DNA of 11,103 nucleotides, from contig SKVA01000363.1 of NCBI GenBank assembly GCA_007129695.1, positions 1 through 11,103 on the forward strand, written 5' to 3'. The notes under the pieces are model-generated. The model was given only the letters and a program-made list of their open reading frames with translations, did not search any database and was not told the origin of the DNA. The stretch is from Spirochaetaceae bacterium (lineage in GTDB: Bacteria; Spirochaetota; Spirochaetia; DSM-27196; SLST01). Shown piece by piece: positions 7,057-11,103 of the stretch. The first letter of the stretch is position 1. Every line of letters starts with the position of its first letter. The position numbers and the translations under genes were made by a program.

Positions 7057-7841
7057 CCGCGCACGCCGGCGCGACGCGCATCACGTTCCTTGGTACATCG
7101 ACCGCGATCCCCGACCGCGGAGACGACACGGCCTCGTTCGTGGTGAACGACCGGATCCTGGTCGACACCGGGTGGTCGGCGATCGAGAATCTGATCCGCA
7201 ACGACATCGACCCGCTGACTATCGACTGCCTGATCTTCACGCACATGCACCACGACCACTACCTGTCGTTGCCGTCGTTCCTGTTCTACCAGGTGATGAA
7301 GCGCCGCGACCTCAAGGAGCTCACGATCGTGGGTCCCGCCGACGACGTCGATCACGTGGTCTCGTGCGCGTGCACCTTTCTCCAGCTCGAGCGTTTCTTC
7401 GGGCCGTCGACCACGACCCCGTCCGTTCAACCGGTGCAACCGGGCGACGACATCGTGGTCGCCGGGTTCACGCTCAAGACGGCGGCGACGCTCCACCCGG
7501 TCCAGGGAATCTGCGGCAAGCTCACTGACACGGCAACCGGAAGCGTTTTCGCGTTCACCGGAGACACCGCGCACCACGCGCCACTCGCTGACCATATCCG
7601 CGGCGCGTCGCTCCTGATTCACGACTGCACGCTCGGCCCGGTCGCCGCGGACCCCGCCACGAACCAGGCGCTCCACGCCGGAGCACTCGACGCCGCCCGG
7701 ATCGCGCGCGACGCGGGAGTCGACACGCTGGTCCTGATCCACGGCCCGCGCTCGTCGGCCTCCGCGAGCATCGATGCGGCGCGTACGCTATTCGACGGAG
7801 AGGTTGTTTGGCCGGAGCGCGATCAGACGATCACGCTTTAA
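7053..7841 (+). CDS. Metallo-beta-lactamase-fold hydrolase (RNase Z/AtsA-like branch)
   Basis: This 262-residue protein has the fold's metal motifs: THMHHDH (63-69, giving H64, H66, D68, H69), H148 (TLHPVQG), D171 (FTGDTA) and H230 (LIHGP), enough for a two-metal site. The opening TRITFLGTSTAIPDRGDDTASFVV matches the RNase Z/arylsulfatase AtsA-like branch, but the long RNase Z exosite arm is absent, so tRNA 3' processing is not implied. A hydrolase or lactonase acting on a small ester or lactone is plausible. Its ATG overlaps the glycosidase stop and has a GGAGG site at 7044-7048, so it is very probably co-expressed with it. The exact reaction is unknown. Confidence 0.86.
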   Translation: MTAHAGATRITFLGTSTAIPDRGDDTASFVVNDRILVDTGWSAIENLIRNDIDPLTIDCLIFTHMHHDHYLSLPSFLFYQVMKRRDLKELTIVGPADDVDHVVSCACTFLQLERFFGPSTTTPSVQPVQPGDDIVVAGFTLKTAATLHPVQGICGKLTDTATGSVFAFTGDTAHHAPLADHIRGASLLIHDCTLGPVAADPATNQALHAGALDAARIARDAGVDTLVLIHGPRSSASASIDAARTLFDGEVVWPERDQTITL

Positions 7842-7900
7842 GGAAGGCGCGGCGGTGTGGTAGAGTGTGGAAGGGTGGAGAAGCTTCGGGAGGCGGGGTG

Positions 7901-8206
7901 ATGAGGCTGAGCGACGAACAGCGAAACGCGATTCGCGACGCAGTCCGGATCAGATTCGGGCCCGGCGCGACGGTCTATCTGTTCGGGTCGCGCACCGACG
8001 ACGGTCGGCGCGGCGGTGACATCGACCTGATCGTGGAGCTGGCCGAAGACACGGCCGCATCCGCGAACACAGTGGAAGCGAAGCTTCGAACGATCGCCGA
8101 TATACAGAGGCGCATAGGCGACCGCAAGATCGACCTGATCGTCGCCGAACCCGCGTCGGCCACGCCAATAGTCACCAACGCGCGCCGACAGGCGGTACCG
8201 GTATGA
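7901..8206 (+). CDS. MNT-type nucleotidyltransferase domain protein
   Basis: The 101-residue protein is a minimal polymerase-beta-fold nucleotidyltransferase. It has LFGSR (27-31), then D40-I-D42 (RRGGDIDL) and a third acidic residue D78 in DRKIDLIV, the complete catalytic set. The GS and DxD are nine residues apart rather than the ten usual in MntA-type antitoxins. Such proteins are commonly paired with a HEPN/HepT-like protein; MntA AMPylates and silences the HepT RNase. Here the ATG at 8203 overlaps the stop, but only a 25-codon ORF follows. The ATG at 7901 has a strong GGGAGG-type site; a GTG at 7898 is an alternative. A weak -10 (TAGAGT, 7861-7866) lies upstream in a purine-rich leader. 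Confidence 0.82.
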   Translation: MRLSDEQRNAIRDAVRIRFGPGATVYLFGSRTDDGRRGGDIDLIVELAEDTAASANTVEAKLRTIADIQRRIGDRKIDLIVAEPASATPIVTNARRQAVPV

Positions 8207-8280
8207 CCGACGACGGCGTCGACGTTTCGCGCAAGACGGTCGAATCGGCGATCAGTGAAGAGGACTCGCAGAAGCGATGA
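8203..8280 (+). CDS. 25-codon ORF after the nucleotidyltransferase, possible partner remnant
   Basis: An ATGA overlap starts a short frame reading MTDDGVDVSRKTVESAI and ending at TGA 8278-8280. The overlap is what a translationally coupled partner gene would show, but the product is only 25 residues and I do not recognise it. The hipB promoter begins three bases after its stop. It could be the surviving start of a HEPN-type or other partner replaced by the hipBA module, a genuine small protein, or chance. Confidence 0.35.
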   Translation: MTDDGVDVSRKTVESAISEEDSQKR

Positions 8281-8282
8281 TA

Positions 8283-8311
8283 TCGACAATACGGCGTATT
8301 TGTTGTTAAAT
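8283..8311 (+). promoter_or_regulatory. Promoter of hipBA
   Basis: TCGACA (8283-8288, 5 of 6 to the -35 consensus) and TTAAAT (8306-8311, 4 of 6 to the -10 consensus) are separated by exactly 17 bp, in the most AT-rich stretch of this part. Transcription would start about 8318, only some three bases before the hipB ATG, so the leader would be almost absent. Confidence 0.55.
8288..8300. promoter_or_regulatory. Palindrome in the hipBA promoter spacer, candidate HipB operator
   Basis: AATACG-G-CGTATT is a perfect 6-bp inverted repeat around one base, lying between the -35 and -10 boxes. HipB-type antitoxins bind such repeats as dimers and repress their own operon. The sequence differs from the E. 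coli operator (TATCC-N8-GGATA), as expected for a distant homologue. The palindrome is seen; binding is inferred. Confidence 0.5.
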
Positions 8312-8320
8312 AGAGACGTT

Positions 8321-8644
8321 ATGGGACGCAAGTCGGTCACGCTGTATCCAAACTCACGCCGTCTTTTGGCCGATATGGGGGAGCGGATACAGCTTGCGCG
8401 GTTGCGACGCAAGCTCAGCGTTGAGCTGGTGGCCGAACGCGCGGGTGTGAGCCGGTCAAGCGTGTGGGCGGTCGAACGCGGGTCACCGTCGGTATCGATG
8501 GGCATCTACACTCAGGTACTGCTTGCGATCGGAATCGACGGAGACCTTGCCCACGTTGGCGCCGACGATGAGCTCGGCCGGACGCTGCAGGATCTGGATC
8601 TCCCAACGCGCAGGCGCGCCCCGAAGAGAGGAACCGATGGCTGA
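8321..8644 (+). CDS. hipB: HipB-like antitoxin, Xre-family HTH repressor
   Basis: The 107-residue protein has a Cro/C1-type helix-turn-helix (about residues 18-70: GERIQLARLRRKLS, then VAERAGVSRSSVWAVERGSP). It lies directly before and overlaps a hipA gene, so it is the likely antitoxin and autorepressor. The tail is basic and flexible (PTRRRAPKRG). I chose the ATG at 8321 over an upstream in-frame start at 8255 because the promoter and palindrome occupy that extension. The leader is only a few bases and there is no clear ribosome binding site. HipB stop and HipA start overlap by eight bases. In the E. coli system HipB dimers bind operator DNA and hold HipA inactive. Confidence 0.87.
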   Translation: MGRKSVTLYPNSRRLLADMGERIQLARLRRKLSVELVAERAGVSRSSVWAVERGSPSVSMGIYTQVLLAIGIDGDLAHVGADDELGRTLQDLDLPTRRRAPKRGTDG

Positions 8645-9896
8645 ACGATCCCGTTTTGCCGTCTGGGCCGACTGTTCAGATCTTGAACAGCCTCAGAAGT
8701 TTGGAGAAGTGGTTCTTTCTCGACAACGCGGCCGGCGCACCGCGGGCTTTGCGTTCGATGACCGCTGGTTGGAGCGACAGGATCTACGCGTTATCGATCC
8801 CGACCTCATGCCGTTCCGGGGCCCGCAGTACGCGAAGGAAGGCCGCACGGTCTTTGGTTTTCTTGCCGACTCCGCGCCCGATCGATGGGGTCGGCTCCTG
8901 ATGCAACGTCGAGAAGCAGCTCGTGCTCGCACGGAGGAGCGACCGGTCCAACACCTTGACGACTACGATTATCTGCTTGGGGTTCATGACCGGGCACGCC
9001 TGGGAGCCCTTCGATTCCGTGCGTCCGACGACGGTGACTTCCTGGCCGAAGACGATCCGTGGGCTACGCCGCCGTGGACACGCCTGCGGGAGCTCGAGGC
9101 GGCCGCGCGCGCGATGGACCGGCCGCAAGGCGGGGACGATGACTCGCGGTGGCTGGACGTTATCTTTGCGCCGGGATCATCGCTGGGTGGAGCGCGCCCA
9201 AAGGCGAGCGTCCGTGACGACACAGGGCGTCTGTGGATCGCGAAGTTTCCGGCTCACCGAGACGTCGTGGACGTTGGCGCATGGGAGTATCTGGTGCATC
9301 TGCTCGCAGGTGAGGCGGGACTCGCGGTCCCGGAGGCAGAGGTCCAACGGATGACCGATGCCGGAACCACGTTCCTTGTCCGGCGCTTTGACCGGACGCC
9401 CAACAATCGGCGCATTCACTTTGCATCCGCGATGACGCTGCTTGGCCGGACCGACAACGACGCGCATCCGACCTCCTACATTGACCTTGCGGAGGCGATC
9501 ACGCGCTACGGCGAGCGACCCACGGAAGATCTCACCGAACTGTGGTCTCGAATCGTGTTTTCGATGGCGGTCAGCAACTTTGACGATCATCTGCGAAACC
9601 ACGGATTCCTGCTCGGCCGACAGGGATGGCGCCTGTCGCCGATCTATGACGTGAATCCCGATCCGACCGGCACCGGCTTGTCGCTCGCGGTCACTGCCGG
9701 CGACAACCGCCCTGACTTCGACCTCGCGCTGTCGGTGTCGGACTACTTCGCCATGTCGACGACGAACGCCCAGACCCGAATGGCGCAGATCCTTGGAGCC
9801 GTTGGACATTGGCGTGAGCGGGCCCGACACATCGGCATACCCCGTCCGGAAGTCGAACAGATGGCGGGTGCGTTTCGATCAACGCGTAGAGCATGA
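8637..9896 (+). CDS. hipA: HipA-like serine/threonine kinase toxin
   Basis: HipA kinases phosphorylate targets such as glutamyl-tRNA synthetase and drive growth arrest and persistence. This 419-residue protein has the N-terminal subdomain (KFGEVVLSRQRGRRTAGFAF, residues 21-40) fused, unlike three-gene HipBST systems. It has the P-loop GSSLGGARPKA (180-190) with S181/S182 near the position autophosphorylated in E. coli HipA, the ATP-binding lysine K203 (LWIAKFP), catalytic loop SNFDDHLRNH (D316, N321) and metal-binding D338 in SPIYDVNP. All key residues are present, so it should be active. It starts at the ATG at 8637, inside the hipB end, with an AGAGAGGA site. The gene is convergent with the RelE-like gene, with 11 bases between their stops. 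Confidence 0.9.
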   Translation: MAERSRFAVWADCSDLEQPQKFGEVVLSRQRGRRTAGFAFDDRWLERQDLRVIDPDLMPFRGPQYAKEGRTVFGFLADSAPDRWGRLLMQRREAARARTEERPVQHLDDYDYLLGVHDRARLGALRFRASDDGDFLAEDDPWATPPWTRLRELEAAARAMDRPQGGDDDSRWLDVIFAPGSSLGGARPKASVRDDTGRLWIAKFPAHRDVVDVGAWEYLVHLLAGEAGLAVPEAEVQRMTDAGTTFLVRRFDRTPNNRRIHFASAMTLLGRTDNDAHPTSYIDLAEAITRYGERPTEDLTELWSRIVFSMAVSNFDDHLRNHGFLLGRQGWRLSPIYDVNPDPTGTGLSLAVTAGDNRPDFDLALSVSDYFAMSTTNAQTRMAQILGAVGHWRERARHIGIPRPEVEQMAGAFRSTRRA

Positions 9897-9907
9897 GGTC
9901 AGCCGGT

Positions 9908-10204
9908 CTACGGATGCGGTGTTATCGCGACAACCGTGATCTGATCGCGCTCAGGCCCGTAGTGCCAGAAGACGCGGTAGGCAGCCGGGGTGTTGTTCTC
10001 TGCGTACGCCTCAAAGATCTTCCGTCCGGCCATCGCGCTGAGAGACGTGTACTCGTGGGTGGCAAGCGATGGGTGGCGGGGATTGGACTCCAAGTACCCC
10101 AGCGCTCTACGGACCGCTTTCAGCCTCTTCGCGAGGCCTTCGTCCTGCTCGAGCCGACGGAGATCGCCGCGCGCCTGAGCGGTGAACAGAAGCCGATAGC
10201 TCAT
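9908..10204 (-). CDS. RelE/ParE-superfamily toxin
   Basis: The 98-residue product has the size and layout of RelE/ParE toxins: MSYRLLFTAQARGDLRRLE opening strand and helix, a second helix (KRLKAVRRALGYLESNPRHP), then the beta-sheet with KIFEAYAENNTPAAYRVFWH and ITVVAITPHP. The EAYAEN-TPAAYR-ITPHP pattern is common to a widespread subgroup annotated as RelE/ParE; members of this superfamily are mRNA interferases or gyrase inhibitors, and the sequence does not decide which. Its ATG (10204-10202) overlaps the antitoxin stop, the usual antitoxin-first order. It faces hipA tail to tail, and no convincing terminator separates them. Confidence 0.85.
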   Translation of the reverse strand: MSYRLLFTAQARGDLRRLEQDEGLAKRLKAVRRALGYLESNPRHPSLATHEYTSLSAMAGRKIFEAYAENNTPAAYRVFWHYGPERDQITVVAITPHP

Positions 10205-10476
10205 TCATCGTCACCGTCCGGCGACGCGAACGCACCGAGATCGTGGACGTCGCCGTCCGCCGAGTCGCGCAGGCCCTGGCGCACGCTGTTCAGTGCATCG
10301 GCGTTCTCGTAGAGCCACGACTCGCGGAGCGGAACCTCGACGTACGGCTCAAGAACGATTCGCTGCTGGTCATCAACGCTCACTCGGACGCTACTGGCCC
10401 CGTGCAGAAGCGACCCCAACGTGACTCGTCCCTTCTTGTCGGGGCGCACCGTCTTGATCGTTCTCATCGCACTCAT
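10201..10476 (-). CDS. AbrB/SpoVT-like antitoxin of the RelE-like toxin
   Basis: The 91-residue protein has an N-terminal swapped-hairpin-type DNA-binding segment (RPDKKGRVTLGSLL, then VSVDDQQRIVLEP) and an acidic C-terminal half (LRESWLYENADALNSVRQGL, then DSADGDVHDLGAFA) of the kind that wraps a RelE-fold toxin. It precedes and overlaps the toxin gene (ATGA). The start is uncertain: GTG at 10479, ATG at 10476 or ATG at 10467 are all in frame. I prefer 10476 because the predicted transcription start falls on its A and a palindrome occupies the bases immediately upstream. It should neutralise the toxin and repress its own promoter. Confidence 0.82.
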   Translation of the reverse strand: MSAMRTIKTVRPDKKGRVTLGSLLHGASSVRVSVDDQQRIVLEPYVEVPLRESWLYENADALNSVRQGLRDSADGDVHDLGAFASPDGDDE

Positions 10477-10498
10477 CACCAGAGATTAGTCTCAGGTG
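10477..10498. promoter_or_regulatory. 22-bp palindrome over the -10 box of the RelE-like TA operon
   Basis: CACCAGAGA (10477-10485) and TCTCAGGTG (10490-10498) form nine-base arms around a four-base centre; eight of the nine positions pair. The palindrome covers the -10 box and ends at the base before the preferred antitoxin ATG. A bound antitoxin dimer would block RNA polymerase, the standard autoregulation of type II modules. The repeat is seen; the binding is inferred. Confidence 0.55.
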
Positions 10499-10511
10499 GG
10501 AAAACGGTCAA
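10483..10511 (-). promoter_or_regulatory. Promoter of the antitoxin/RelE-like toxin operon
   Basis: On the minus strand TTGACC (10511-10506, 5 of 6) and TAATCT (10488-10483, 3 of 6) are 17 bp apart. The -35 box overlaps the Fic stop codon. Transcription seven bases past the -10 box would start on the A of the ATG at 10476, giving a leaderless mRNA. The poor -10 match keeps confidence moderate; the pair could also be read through from the Fic gene. Confidence 0.5.
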
Positions 10512-11103
10512 GTGGGACTATTGATCATCTCCACGTCGCTGATCCGCTCAAGTTCACCCGCGGAGGCCAAACGATAGCTGGTACTCCGGCCACCGCGGGG
10601 ATTGCGTATGAGTACGCCGTGCTCAACCAGATTACTGATGTCTCGTAGTGCGGTATCGGTGGAACACTTCGCCATTCGGGCATACTTCGAGGTGTGCATG
10701 TATCCCTGGAAGTGATCGAGCATACGTTCTACAACCTTTCTCTGGCGCTCGTTTGCGGGGATCGCGCCGATGGCATGGCGAACACATCCTTTGTACACGA
10801 CGTGTTCCAGGCTTGCGCCGGCGCGCTCGAACGAGCGGTCGAGGCACCCGAGAAACCACTGGAGCCATGGGGTGAGATCGACGTCTCCGCGTTGCTGTGC
10901 CTCGAGTTGCCGGTAGTACTCGGTGCGCTCCGATTCGATCTGGGACGACATGCTGTAGAACCGGTCGGCGATTCCGTCGGCGCGGGCCAGGAGCATATCC
11001 GCGATCGCGCGCGCGATTCGTCCGTTACCGTCATCAAAGGGGTGAATGGTCACGAACCAGAAATGGGCGATTCCTGCCTTGAGTACCGGATCGGTGCCCT
11101 CTC
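10508..11103 (-). CDS. Fic-domain protein AMP-transferase, C-terminal 197 residues (5' cut by window edge)
   Basis: Fic enzymes usually transfer AMP from ATP to a hydroxyl group of a target protein. The visible part opens EGTDPVLKAGIAHFWFVTIH and carries the complete active-site motif HPFDDGNGR (11044-11018), with catalytic His and the phosphate-binding Gly/Asn/Arg. A helical middle follows, then a C-terminal winged-helix-like region (TSKYARMAKCSTDTALRDIS). That domain pattern resembles chromosomal stand-alone Fic proteins with an N-terminal DUF4172-type region. The frame stays open to 11103; a GTG at 11053 is not the start because homology continues upstream. The inhibitory helix, if present, would be N-terminal and outside the window. 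It ends 31 bases before the antitoxin ATG. Confidence 0.9.
   Translation of the reverse strand, partial: EGTDPVLKAGIAHFWFVTIHPFDDGNGRIARAIADMLLARADGIADRFYSMSSQIESERTEYYRQLEAQQRGDVDLTPWLQWFLGCLDRSFERAGASLEHVVYKGCVRHAIGAIPANERQRKVVERMLDHFQGYMHTSKYARMAKCSTDTALRDISNLVEHGVLIRNPRGGRSTSYRLASAGELERISDVEMINSPT

Noticed and set aside
7867..7900. Purine/G-rich leader with GAAGCTTC palindrome before the nucleotidyltransferase as a G-quadruplex or regulator
   Set aside because: There are too few runs of three or more G for a solid quadruplex, and the G-rich part is explained by a strong ribosome binding site.
9885..9912. CGTAGA/TCTACG inverted repeat between hipA and the RelE-like gene as a shared terminator
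   Set aside because: The stem is only six pairs with a 16-base loop and no T-run on either side, so it is not a convincing terminator.
11051..11053. GTG as the start codon of the Fic gene
   Set aside because: The frame stays open to the window edge and the upstream residues match the conserved helix before the HPFxDGNGR motif, so the true start is outside.

Overview
This GC-rich window (mostly G/C third positions, short gaps, many ATGA start/stop overlaps) looks like a bacterial chromosome, most likely a free-living high-GC spirochaete (Spirochaetota). The main taxonomic hint is DnaX, whose opening residues and ATPase core resemble spirochaetal DnaX as I remember them. That is family memory, not a search result.

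Region 1 (1-2512, minus strand) is a housekeeping operon. A good sigma70-type promoter (2484-2512) leads into tRNA-Ser(CGA), tRNA-Ser(GGA), the small signal recognition particle RNA (ffs), dnaX, ebfC/ybaB and recR (cut by the left edge). The three proteins are joined by 4-base start/stop overlaps. The closing stem and U-rich tail of the SRP RNA overlap the dnaX ribosome binding site, and DnaX has lost two of the four cysteines of its zinc module.

Region 2 (2583-7841, plus strand) holds a divergent ASCH-domain protein and a four-gene metabolic cluster: a uroporphyrinogen-decarboxylase-family protein that is not HemE, an MFS permease, a cytoplasmic clan GH-A (GH35-like) glycosidase and a metallo-beta-lactamase-fold hydrolase. 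Spacing suggests one transcript for import and breakdown of a glycoside or related compound. The substrate is unknown.

Region 3 (7901-11103) is a dense set of toxin-antitoxin-type genes. It contains a stand-alone MNT-type nucleotidyltransferase followed by only a 25-codon ORF, a hipB-hipA pair, an oppositely oriented antitoxin/RelE-like toxin pair, and a Fic AMP-transferase cut by the right edge. Both antitoxin-first modules have a palindrome built into the promoter, as expected for autoregulation. Several promoters here lie so close to the start codon that the mRNAs may be leaderless or nearly so.

I saw no CRISPR array, insertion sequence or attachment site. I found no wholly new system. 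The strongest unusual points are the SRP RNA/dnaX overlap, the altered DnaX zinc site, the uncharacterised four-gene cluster and the promoter-embedded palindromes.
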